DNA of 64,000 bases, taken from Anaerorhabdus sp036636695. GTDB taxonomy: Bacteria; Bacillota_I; Bacilli_A; Erysipelotrichales; Erysipelotrichaceae. The first letter of the stretch is position 1. Each line of letters begins with the position of its first letter. A program made the position numbers and the translations under genes. Below, one piece after another: positions 41,718-48,762 of the stretch. The notes beneath the pieces are model-generated. The model was not told the origin of the DNA. It saw only the letters and a list, made by a program, of their open reading frames with translations, and did no database searches. Where the stretch lies: NCBI RefSeq assembly GCF_036636695.1, contig NZ_JAVWNW010000007.1; one strand, written 5' to 3'.

Positions 41718-42720
41718 AAAATAATTGATCATTATATGAAATCTTCAAGTGTTCATATGCTTTTTGAGTTGCGACACGTCCTCTTGCAGTACGATTAATG
41801 AAACCAATCTGAATAAGATAAGGTTCATACACATCTTCAAGAGTAAGTGGTTCCTCCCCAATTGAGCTTGCTAGTGCTTCCAAACCAACTGGTCCACCAC
41901 GGAAACGTTCTATAACACCTCGTAAGTAATGAATATCAACTTCATCTAAGCCTAGTGCATCAACACGCAGCCTGTCGAGTGAAGATGATGCGATTTCTAA
42001 AGAAATAATACCATTATTCAAGACCTGTGCAAAGTCTCTTACTCTTCGAAGTAGTCGATTCGCAATACGTGGTGTTCCACGAGATCTTTTCGCAATTTCT
42101 ACAACTGCTTCCTCATCAATCACAACACCCAGTACTCTGGCCGTACGCCTAACAATCTGACACAATTGGTCTTCTGAATAATAATCTAATTTTGACACAA
42201 TCCCAAAACGATCACGTAGTGGTGCTGTTAAATCACCAGCACGCGTAGTTGCACCAACTAATGTAAAAGGTGGTAAATCTAATCTTATTGATCGAGTAGT
42301 AGCATCTTTTCCTACAACAACATCTATACAAAAATCTTCCATTGCTGGATACAAAACTTCTTCCACAACTTTAGGTAATCGATGAATTTCATCAACAAAT
42401 AAAATATCACCTGGTTCAACCGTTGATAAAATAGCTGCCAAATCACCCGCTTTTTCAATACTAGGACCACTACACGTTTTAACTTTACCATGCATTTCGT
42501 TTCCTAAGATGTATGCCAACGTTGTTTTACCTAAGCCCGGTGGACCATATAACAATACATGATCCAACGTTTCATTTCTTTGAAGAGCTGCTTGTATAAA
42601 TATACGCAAATTATTCTTTAATGTATCTTGCCCCACATATTCATTTAAATTTTGAGGGCGCAAGTTTTCTTCTTCATCGCCTGCTTCTTCATAAGCAGAT
42701 AATAAACGTTCTTCTTCCAT
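41716..42720 (-). CDS. ruvB: Holliday junction branch migration helicase RuvB
   Basis: 334 residues. AAA+ motifs: VLLYGPPGLGKTTLAYIL (Walker A), ILFVDEIHRLPKVVEE (Walker B), LVGATTRAGDLTAPLRDRFG (sensor 1 and arginine finger). The C-terminal winged helix is complete, ending GRVATQKAYEHLKI. It drives branch migration with RuvA. It follows ruvA by 9 nt; ruvC is not adjacent, as is usual in Firmicutes. Confidence 0.97.
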   Translation of the reverse strand: MEEERLLSAYEEAGDEEENLRPQNLNEYVGQDTLKNNLRIFIQAALQRNETLDHVLLYGPPGLGKTTLAYILGNEMHGKVKTCSGPSIEKAGDLAAILSTVEPGDILFVDEIHRLPKVVEEVLYPAMEDFCIDVVVGKDATTRSIRLDLPPFTLVGATTRAGDLTAPLRDRFGIVSKLDYYSEDQLCQIVRRTARVLGVVIDEEAVVEIAKRSRGTPRIANRLLRRVRDFAQVLNNGIISLEIASSSLDRLRVDALGLDEVDIHYLRGVIERFRGGPVGLEALASSIGEEPLTLEDVYEPYLIQIGFINRTARGRVATQKAYEHLKISYNDQLF

Positions 42721-42729
42721 TGTAGCCTC

Positions 42730-43299
42730 CTATTTCTTTTTCATTAAAAGCTGTAACCCTAATTTCAAGTATTCATCACTTGATAATCCTGGTTGTTCTC
42801 TTAATTTATTCGCAATAGATTGTACTTCTCCTTGTTTATAGCCTAAAGATTTCAATCCTTCCATTGCATCTGTTAATTCACTTGCAATTGGTTCATTACT
42901 TTGAGCACTAACCAATTTCCCTTTTAAATCCAAAATAATTTGACTTGCCGTTTTGCCACCAATTCCTGGTAATCCCTTTAAGAAATTTACGTCACCATTT
43001 TCAATTGATTGTACAATTTGCTCATAATGAAATTTACTTAACATTCCCATGGCTGTTTTAGGACCAAGGCCTTTTACTGAGATTAATTTTAAAAATAATT
43101 CATATTCTTCTAATGATAAGAAACCATATAAACTTAGTTCATCTTCACGAACATGTTGATATGTGAAGATTTGAATTTCTTGATTTAATTTGATTGCTTC
43201 TGGATGTCCAAAGAAAATACGATAACCAATCCCTTGATTATCTAATATTATCCAATCAATTCCATATGCAAATACTTTTCCACGAATAAACGCTATCAT
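42730..43299 (-). CDS. ruvA: Holliday junction DNA-binding protein RuvA
   Basis: 189 residues from the ATG at 43297-43299 behind AGGAGGTGATTAAA. The N-terminal OB domain (MIAFIRGKVFAYG), two helix-hairpin-helix motifs (LISVKGLGPKTAMGML; LKGLPGIGGKTASQIIL) and the C-terminal domain III (AMEGLKSLGYKQGEVQSI) are all present. It tetramerises on the junction and loads RuvB. Confidence 0.96.
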   Translation of the reverse strand: MIAFIRGKVFAYGIDWIILDNQGIGYRIFFGHPEAIKLNQEIQIFTYQHVREDELSLYGFLSLEEYELFLKLISVKGLGPKTAMGMLSKFHYEQIVQSIENGDVNFLKGLPGIGGKTASQIILDLKGKLVSAQSNEPIASELTDAMEGLKSLGYKQGEVQSIANKLREQPGLSSDEYLKLGLQLLMKKK

Positions 43300-43315
43300 T
43301 TTAATCACCTCCTAT

Positions 43316-43324
43316 ATTTTACCA
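43316..43324 (-). promoter_or_regulatory. Extended -10 promoter of ruvAB
   Basis: TGGTAAAAT on the minus strand, 16 nt before the ruvA ATG. No palindrome like the TTCAAG operator lies beside it, so ruvAB does not appear to share the S24 repressor control. Confidence 0.5.
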
Positions 43325-43358
43325 CAATTTCATTATTTCTTTTGCTAAATCAGCGCAA

Positions 43359-43395
43359 AACAAGAAAAATGTATTAGTTTTTATTCTAATACATT
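43359..43395 (-). terminator. Terminator after the small membrane protein gene
   Basis: 11-bp stem AAATGTATTAG / CTAATACATTT with a 6-nt loop and a short T-tract on the minus strand. Confidence 0.7.
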
Positions 43396-43439
43396 TCTGC
43401 TATTCTATCGGTTTTTTAGGCTAAAACTAGATTTAATTC

Positions 43440-43829
43440 TTATTTCGTATCTGTTTCTTGAACTTCTATAATTTCTTCTTGTGTTGGTTCACTTTCAACA
43501 TCAACTTCTTCAATTATTTCATCACATTCTTCGCAATTTTCAAAATCATTCTCTTCATCAATTGCACGTACTCTAAAATGTATTCTTTTAATTTCATCCA
43601 ACATTTCTTCTTGTGTTTCTAAATGTATTGCAAAACCATAGAGAAGTACACTAGATAATACGCCTGTAATTAATAATGTAATAAAGATTGTAATATTAAA
43701 TGAAGGTTCTACAAAGTAACGCATCATTCCACGCATTGACATTGTGCTTGTTGCAAATGCAGCAAATATACCACTAATAAGTGTAACAACTGCTAAAACT
43801 TTTAACGTAACGATTACTATTTTTTTCAT
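43440..43829 (-). CDS. Two-segment membrane protein with acidic cytoplasmic tail
   Basis: 129 residues from the ATG at 43827-43829 behind AGAGGTGATAA. Two hydrophobic segments (KIVIVTLKVLAVVTLISGIF; ITIFITLLITGVLSSVLLYG) are separated by a short loop rich in Met and Arg. The C-terminal third is strongly acidic with a Cys pair (FENCEECDEIIEEVDVE). Not recognised. It is a single gene with its own terminator. A 13-bp palindrome CGTAGTAACTACG lies in its leader at 43850-43862. Confidence 0.65.
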   Translation of the reverse strand: MKKIVIVTLKVLAVVTLISGIFAAFATSTMSMRGMMRYFVEPSFNITIFITLLITGVLSSVLLYGFAIHLETQEEMLDEIKRIHFRVRAIDEENDFENCEECDEIIEEVDVESEPTQEEIIEVQETDTK

Positions 43830-43944
43830 ATTTATCACCTCTTAGACATCGTAGTAACTACGGTAGGTACGGTCCTAGTTTTATATCCTCTAACCTATTT
43901 TTATGCTAACACTCGTATAAATAGACATCAAGAAATGTGATTAT

Positions 43945-43978
43945 AAAATAAAAAATCCATGATATAAAATCATGGATT
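43945..43978 (-). terminator. Terminator of obg
   Basis: 10-bp stem AATCCATGAT / ATCATGGATT with a 5-nt loop and TTTTTATTTT on the minus strand, just past the obg stop. Confidence 0.85.
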
Positions 43979-43983
43979 CTTAA

Positions 43984-45264
43984 TTAATCAAAATATTCAA
44001 ATTTAAAATCATTAATGAAGACAGTATCTCCTTCTTTTGCACCTGCTTCTTTTAGTGCATCATCAACACCCATTTTCTTTAATGTTGATGCAAAGCGATA
44101 AACTTCTTCTTCTCTTTCAAAGTCGACACTTCTAAACAAACGATCTAAACGTTTTCCTTCTAACTTCCATTGTCCATTTCCTAAGTTGAAAACTTCAAAT
44201 GCTGGAGCTTCAGGTTTAAATTTATAAAGTATGCCTTCAGTTTGTGTTTCCTCATCAACCATTGGAAACTCTGGAGTAACTTCTAATAAATCTGCAACAC
44301 GATATAGAACACTTTCAAGCCCTTCGTGAATAATTGTAACTGTTGGAAAAACTTCTAAATCTGGATAAGCTTTTCTAAAGCGTTCAAGATTTTCTTCGGC
44401 AGATTCTAAATCCATTTTATTTGCGATAACAACTTGCGGACGTTCTGTAAGACGCATTTCATATTGACGAAGCTCATCATTAATAATCTTATAATCTTCG
44501 ACTGGATCTCTTCCATCATGGCCACCCATGTCAATAACATGAAGTAAAACACGACAACGCTCAATATGACGCAAGAATTGATGACCCAATCCCTTACCTT
44601 CACTAGCACCTTGAATCAACCCTGGTAAATCAGCCATAACAAAACTACGTCCATCACTTACTTGAACAACACCTAAATTAGGAGTAATTGTTGTGAAATG
44701 ATATTCAGCGATTTCAGGTCTAGCTTTACTAACAACTGAAAGAAGTGTTGATTTTCCAACTGAAGGAAATCCAATTAATCCAACATCAGCTAAAAGTTTA
44801 AGTTCAATTTGAACTTCTTTAACTTCGCCATCTTCACCTTGTTCAGCGTAGTCTGGAGCATTGTTTCTTCCTGTTGCGAAATGCCAGTTACCTCTACCGC
44901 CTTTTCCACCTTTTGCAATCACTGCAGATTGTTCAGGTTTTACTAGATCGGCAATGATTCCGCCTGTTTCTACATCTTTTATCATTGTTCCTAGTGGAAC
45001 TTTTACAATAATATCTTCACCATCTGGGCCATGCATTTTATTTGCACGTCCATTACCACCACTTTGTGCGTTGACTTGGCGATTATAACGAAGGTCTAAA
45101 AGTGTTGATTTATTTGTATCAACTTCAAAGATGATACTTCCACCTTTTCCTCCATCACCACCCGCTGGTCCGCCCAGTGGAACATACTTTTCGCGACGAA
45201 AAGCAACAAGTCCATTGCCACCATTTCCCGCTTTAATTTTTAATTTGACACGATCTATAAACAT
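43984..45264 (-). CDS. obg: GTPase Obg (CgtA)
   Basis: 426 residues from the ATG at 45262-45264 behind AGGAGG. The glycine-rich Obg fold (about 1-158; RVKLKIKAGNGGNGLVAFRREKY begins it), the G domain (GFPSVGKSTLLSVVSKARP, DLPGLIQGASEGKGLGHQFL, NKMDL) and the C-terminal OCT domain are all present. It acts in 50S assembly and stringent/stress signalling. It follows rplU-prp-rpmA, separated by an attenuating hairpin. Confidence 0.96.
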   Translation of the reverse strand: MFIDRVKLKIKAGNGGNGLVAFRREKYVPLGGPAGGDGGKGGSIIFEVDTNKSTLLDLRYNRQVNAQSGGNGRANKMHGPDGEDIIVKVPLGTMIKDVETGGIIADLVKPEQSAVIAKGGKGGRGNWHFATGRNNAPDYAEQGEDGEVKEVQIELKLLADVGLIGFPSVGKSTLLSVVSKARPEIAEYHFTTITPNLGVVQVSDGRSFVMADLPGLIQGASEGKGLGHQFLRHIERCRVLLHVIDMGGHDGRDPVEDYKIINDELRQYEMRLTERPQVVIANKMDLESAEENLERFRKAYPDLEVFPTVTIIHEGLESVLYRVADLLEVTPEFPMVDEETQTEGILYKFKPEAPAFEVFNLGNGQWKLEGKRLDRLFRSVDFEREEEVYRFASTLKKMGVDDALKEAGAKEGDTVFINDFKFEYFD

Positions 45265-45282
45265 TGTTGGACCTCCTCTTAA

Positions 45283-45312
45283 AGAAATAAAAGTCCCCAA
45301 TACGTTGGGGAC
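45283..45312 (-). terminator. Terminator/attenuator between rpmA and obg
   Basis: 8-bp GC-rich stem GTCCCCAA / TTGGGGAC with a 4-nt loop and TTTTATTTCTTT on the minus strand. It would lower obg expression relative to the ribosomal proteins. Confidence 0.8.
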
Positions 45313-45318
45313 ACTTTG

Positions 45319-45603
45319 TTATGCTTGAGGATAAACAGAAACTTTCGTTTTGTCTTTTCCTAAACGTTCAAATTTAACGACACCATCAACTAACGCGAAT
45401 AGAGTATCATCACCACCACGGCCAACATTTGTGCCTGGATGGATCTTAGTGCCACGTTGACGATATAAGATAGAACCTGCACTTGCAAATTGACCATCTG
45501 ATTTTTTAGAGCCCAAACGCTTTGATTGAGAGTCACGGCCATTCTTAGTAGAACCTACCCCTTTTTTCGAAGCGAAGAACTGAATATCTAATCTAAACTT
45601 CAT
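45319..45603 (-). CDS. rpmA: Ribosomal protein L27 with cleavable N-terminal extension
   Basis: 94 residues. The N-terminus MKFRLDIQFFA-SKKG carries the Firmicutes extension removed by Prp protease after the Phe9-Phe10 pair, exposing the ASKKG end that reaches the peptidyl transferase centre. The body (SQSKRLGSKKSDGQFASAGS, GTKIHPGTNVGRGGDDTLFA) is typical L27. It directly follows prp (3 nt). Confidence 0.97.
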   Translation of the reverse strand: MKFRLDIQFFASKKGVGSTKNGRDSQSKRLGSKKSDGQFASAGSILYRQRGTKIHPGTNVGRGGDDTLFALVDGVVKFERLGKDKTKVSVYPQA

Positions 45604-45606
45604 GGT

Positions 45607-45921
45607 TTACACCTCCTGTTTACTTATCTTTATGTAAGCTTTATAGCTTTCTTGTATTGTTTGTAGCTGAATAATTCCTGTTTTAAGAATTATTTGAGCT
45701 TCCTTGTTGTTAAGATTATTTGCAACAACTTTTATTTCATTATCTTGCATTTGACAATCATAACCAGTTTTGAATTCTTCAAGTGCATTAAGTAAGCCTA
45801 TTGCTATACTACTAACACCTGCACAAACCAAATCTTTACCATGTTCATCAAATTCTGCATGACCTTTAATATCCAAACTAACAATGCAATTATTATTCGT
45901 TTGAATAAAAATTTGTATCAT
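45607..45921 (-). CDS. prp: Ribosomal-processing cysteine protease Prp
   Basis: 104 residues of the YsxB/Prp family. The catalytic His is in LDIKGHAEFDEHGKDL and the catalytic Cys in LVCAGVSSIAIGLLNAL. It removes the N-terminal extension of L27. It sits between rplU and rpmA, the standard place. Confidence 0.94.
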   Translation of the reverse strand: MIQIFIQTNNNCIVSLDIKGHAEFDEHGKDLVCAGVSSIAIGLLNALEEFKTGYDCQMQDNEIKVVANNLNNKEAQIILKTGIIQLQTIQESYKAYIKISKQEV

Positions 45922-45923
45922 AA

Positions 45924-46235
45924 TTAAGCCTCGATCTTTTCAACAACTAATTTAGTATATGGTTGTCTATGACCTTGTTTACGACGAGTAGAACCTTTTT
46001 TAGATTTGTATTTGAAGATTGTAATTTTCTTCGCTTTACCTTGTTTTTCTACTTTACAAGTTACTTTTGCTCCACTTACGTATGGAGTACCAACTTTAAT
46101 TGCTCCGTTTGAAACAACAACAACTTTGTCCATTACAACTTCAGCACCTGCTTCAACTTCTAATTTTTCAACGAAAATTGTTTGTCCTTCTTCAACACGT
46201 AGTTGTTTTCCACCTGTTTCGATAACTGCGTACAT
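45924..46235 (-). CDS. rplU: Ribosomal protein L21
   Basis: 103 residues from the ATG at 46233-46235 with AGGAGG eight nt upstream; an in-frame GTG three codons earlier overlaps that signal. The beginning MYAVIETGGKQLRVEEGQ and the end KKGSTRRKQGHRQPYTKLVV are typical. It is the first gene of rplU-prp-rpmA(-obg) and follows a structured leader. Confidence 0.97.
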   Translation of the reverse strand: MYAVIETGGKQLRVEEGQTIFVEKLEVEAGAEVVMDKVVVVSNGAIKVGTPYVSGAKVTCKVEKQGKAKKITIFKYKSKKGSTRRKQGHRQPYTKLVVEKIEA

Positions 46236-46348
46236 TCCATGCACCTCCTAATCTTTTTTTTCTGAATCTGTAGACTCGCCAAGTGAGGGGGCTATAAGCT
46301 CTTATTCCCTTTTTTGAGCGGTTATAGACCCTAGTGAGGGCATATAAC
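46236..46348 (-). ncRNA. L21-type leader RNA
   Basis: The roughly 110-nt untranslated leader of rplU is G/C-richer than its surroundings and contains paired segments (GCCCTCACTAGGG; CTATAACCGCTC with GAGCTTATAG). It also has CCCTCACTTGGCGAGT near its 3' end. Position and style fit the L21 leader that autoregulates rplU in Firmicutes; I could not test this against the covariance model. Confidence 0.6.
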
Positions 46349-46354
46349 ATAAGG

Positions 46355-46384
46355 AGTATAGCATAATCCTATTGATACAGTCAA
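46355..46384 (-). promoter_or_regulatory. Promoter of rplU-prp-rpmA-obg
   Basis: On the minus strand TTGACT (46379-46384), an 18-bp spacer and TGCTATACT, an extended -10 with one mismatch. Confidence 0.7.
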
Positions 46385-46588
46385 CACAAAACACAAAATA
46401 CCCTATAAAATAAGTCTTTTTTCTTCATTAGCTCCTTTTATTTCTTTGCATACTTATCACAAATACTTGGACTTAAAAGAAGATAAATGTAAAACTACAA
46501 AAATACTAAGTCATATTGAATATTTTGACACATTAAAGCCAACATCATGTTCGCTTTTGGAACAGATTAACTATCATCGCTATTTTCT
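46385..46588. other. Intergenic stretch without recognised content
   Basis: About 200 AT-rich bases between the rplU promoter and the pyrI terminator. A 68-codon plus-strand frame begins at 46446, but it has no ribosome binding site and runs into pyrI on the opposite strand. I see no gene or repeat here. Confidence 0.5.
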
Positions 46589-46623
46589 CTATAAAAATAA
46601 CTGTGATATTTATCACAGTTATT
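46589..46623 (-). terminator. Terminator of pyrBI
   Basis: 12-bp stem AATAACTGTGAT / ATCACAGTTATT with a very short loop, then TTTTA on the minus strand, just past the pyrI stop. Confidence 0.85.
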
Positions 46624-46627
46624 ATAA

Positions 46628-47044
46628 CTATCCTTTTTTCGTTTCGCAATAAATACAACGATATGTTTGCATTTCTTCATCGGACAAGTAGAAGATATGA
46701 TCTAATTCTTGTTCAATTGATGTAATGCATCTTGGGTTTTTGCATTTGACAATGTTTTTTATTTCTTTTGGTAATGATAGTTTCTTCTTTTCACTTACCA
46801 CACCATCTTTAATAATACATACGGATATATTAGGATCAATATACCCTAATACATCTAGATTCACTTCAAAATCATCATCAATTTTTAAAATGTCTTTTCT
46901 TCCCATTTTGCCACTTTTTACATTCATAATCATGGCAACTGAACAATCTACATCTGCAAGACCTAAGCTATCATATACTTCTTTTGCTTTTCCTGCTGTA
47001 ATATGGTCTAAAACGATTCCGTTTTTTATGCTATCGATATTCAT
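46628..47044 (-). CDS. pyrI: Aspartate carbamoyltransferase regulatory subunit PyrI
   Basis: 138 residues. An N-terminal allosteric domain (IDSIKNGIVLDHITAGKA) binds nucleotides. The C-terminal zinc domain has four Cys (CKNPRCITS and YRCIYCET). It would confer CTP/ATP control on PyrB. PyrI is absent from Bacillus but occurs in some anaerobic Firmicutes, so its presence helps narrow the lineage. It follows pyrB by 12 nt. Confidence 0.93.
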   Translation of the reverse strand: MNIDSIKNGIVLDHITAGKAKEVYDSLGLADVDCSVAMIMNVKSGKMGRKDILKIDDDFEVNLDVLGYIDPNISVCIIKDGVVSEKKKLSLPKEIKNIVKCKNPRCITSIEQELDHIFYLSDEEMQTYRCIYCETKKG

Positions 47045-47056
47045 CTGCTTCCCTCC

Positions 47057-47977
47057 CTATTTCAATCCAAGCATGGTCATAATCAATGCCATACGAATAT
47101 ACTTACCAAACAACGCTTGTCTAAAGTAAGCAGCACGCGGATCTTCATCAACATGTACTGAAATTTCGTTTACACGTGGAAGTGGATGCATAATTGTTAA
47201 ATCTTTTTTAGCTTTTTTCAATTTTTCAGTATCTAAAATATAAGTATCTTTTAGACGAATGTAATCAGCTTCATTGAAGAAACGTTCACGTTGGACACGT
47301 GTCATATAAAGGATATCTAATTTATCCATGACTTCTTCCATTGTTTTTACTTCTTCATAAGTTACATTTGATTTCTTTAATACATCTTCAACAATATACT
47401 CTGGAACTTGTAATTCCTCCGGTGAAATAAGTACAAAATGTACATTTTCATATCTTGTCAAAGCTTTAATTAATGAGTGAACAGTACGACCAAATTTTAA
47501 GTCACCACATAGACCAACAACTAAATTGTCGAAATGTCCTTTCTCACGGTGGATTGTTAATAGATCTGTTAGAGTTTGAGTTGGATGATTATGTCCTCCA
47601 TCTCCGGCATTAATAATAGGTACCGTTAAATCTCTAGACGCAACAAACGGTGCCCCTTCCTTTGGATGTCGCATCGCAATGATGTCTGCATAACAAGCTA
47701 CCGTTCTTGCGGTATCTGATACACTTTCACCCTTTGCGGCACTACTTGAATCCGCAGATGAGAATCCTAAAACATTCCCACCTAGTTCGAGCATCGCTGC
47801 TTCGAAGCTTAATCTTGTTCTTGTACTAGGTTCAAAGAAACAGGTAGCTAGAGTCTTGTGTTTACACACCTCTTGGTACTTTTCCTTGTTGGCGATGATA
47901 TCATCAGCCAAGACAAGAAGATTGTTGATTTCCTCTACTGATAAATCCATTGGGTCAATCAAATGCTTCATATTCAC
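47057..47977 (-). CDS. pyrB: Aspartate carbamoyltransferase catalytic subunit PyrB
   Basis: 306 residues. The carbamoyl-phosphate motif FFEPSTRTRLSFEAAM, the segment ADSSSAAKGESVSDTART with the mobile catalytic loop, GDGGHNHPTQTLTDL, and MHPLPRVNEI in the aspartate-binding domain are all present. It commits carbamoyl phosphate to pyrimidine synthesis. It is the first gene of pyrBI, with a hairpin in its short leader. Confidence 0.96.
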   Translation of the reverse strand: MNMKHLIDPMDLSVEEINNLLVLADDIIANKEKYQEVCKHKTLATCFFEPSTRTRLSFEAAMLELGGNVLGFSSADSSSAAKGESVSDTARTVACYADIIAMRHPKEGAPFVASRDLTVPIINAGDGGHNHPTQTLTDLLTIHREKGHFDNLVVGLCGDLKFGRTVHSLIKALTRYENVHFVLISPEELQVPEYIVEDVLKKSNVTYEEVKTMEEVMDKLDILYMTRVQRERFFNEADYIRLKDTYILDTEKLKKAKKDLTIMHPLPRVNEISVHVDEDPRAAYFRQALFGKYIRMALIMTMLGLK

Positions 47978-47989
47978 TTTTTCCTCCTC

Positions 47990-48014
47990 ATAGTGCGCTC
48001 TCTTGGCACACTAT
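47990..48014 (-). promoter_or_regulatory. 5'-terminal leader hairpin of pyrB
   Basis: The RNA would begin near 48015 and fold at once into ATAGTGTGC - CAAGAGA - GCGCACTAT (9 bp, one wobble), ending 3 nt before the AGGAGG signal. The loop CAAGAGAG resembles the PyrR recognition loop (CCnGnGAG) with one difference, so PyrR-type translational control is possible. Confidence 0.45.
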
Positions 48015-48021
48015 CGTGAAT

Positions 48022-48049
48022 ATTATAACAGTTTTAAAAAACTTGTCAT
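48022..48049 (-). promoter_or_regulatory. Promoter of pyrBI
   Basis: On the minus strand ATGACA (48044-48049), a 16-bp spacer and TGTTATAAT, a perfect extended -10. Confidence 0.75.
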
Positions 48050-48083
48050 GAGTTTTCAATCCAAAACACAAAAATTTCATTTT

Positions 48084-48118
48084 TCCAAAATAAAAGACAG
48101 CTGAATTCCAGCTATCTT
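48084..48118 (-). terminator. Terminator of the dnaE-two-component-methyltransferase run
   Basis: 10-bp stem with one wobble (AAGATAGCTG / CAGCTGTCTT) and TTATTTT on the minus strand, overlapping the stop codon of the methyltransferase. Confidence 0.75.
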
Positions 48119-48762
48119 GTGATAAATATTGGTTTTTCTACAAGTACTTGGTTATTTTTACCTTTTACAATTTCAAATAAACAACTTGTAGAATGTTCTT
48201 TATTTTCATCATAAATTGGCTTCATTCGTTTGATTTTGAAGCCATTTTTTAGAGTTTCTTCCACAATTTCTGTTAATCGCATTGTACGATGAACTAAATA
48301 GAATCGCCCTTCATCTTTCAATAAACGTCGCACATGAACAAATAATTCTCTTAATGTTAACATTTCTTCATGGCGAGCAATACGTAAATATTCGCTTTCA
48401 TTTACATTTGAATTCTCATCAACTTTAAAGAAAGGTGGATTACATACGATGACATCAAAAGGAACATACTCAAAAGTTTGAATCTTTGAATGAACGAGTA
48501 CTGCATCAACGTGATTATGTTTCATATTTTCTTCAGCTAAACTAATCGCTTCTTGAAAATAATCAATTCCGACTAATGTTTTAGGATTAAATAGACTTGC
48601 ATAAAGTAAAAGTGCACCATTATTACAACCAATATCCAAAACACTTTCATCTTCTTTTACATAAAGAAACTTCCCTAGATAATGTGTATCACTATTCATA
48701 CGAAACATATCTTTTCGTTGTTTGATTTCTAACGTTGTTTCAGGCAAATAATCAAAAGACAT
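48112..48762 (-). CDS. tRNA1(Val) adenine-N6 methyltransferase-like protein (YfiC/TrmN6 family)
   Basis: 216 residues. The SAM-binding motif SVLDIGCNNGALLLYASLF and the N6-adenine/amino-methyltransferase motif VCNPPFF are present, with the N-terminal RMNSDTHYLGKF seen in YfiC-type enzymes. It would methylate A37 of a tRNA or another substrate; the target is inferred from family only. It overlaps the histidine kinase gene by 11 nt. Confidence 0.87.
   Translation of the reverse strand: MSFDYLPETTLEIKQRKDMFRMNSDTHYLGKFLYVKEDESVLDIGCNNGALLLYASLFNPKTLVGIDYFQEAISLAEENMKHNHVDAVLVHSKIQTFEYVPFDVIVCNPPFFKVDENSNVNESEYLRIARHEEMLTLRELFVHVRRLLKDEGRFYLVHRTMRLTEIVEETLKNGFKIKRMKPIYDENKEHSTSCLFEIVKGKNNQVLVEKPIFITR

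Noticed and set aside
46446..46652. 68-codon plus-strand frame between rplU and pyrI
   Set aside because: No ribosome binding site, low-complexity composition, and it overlaps the pyrI terminator and coding end on the opposite strand.
46725..47129. 134-codon plus-strand frame across pyrI and pyrB
   Set aside because: Antisense to two confirmed genes and spans their junction.
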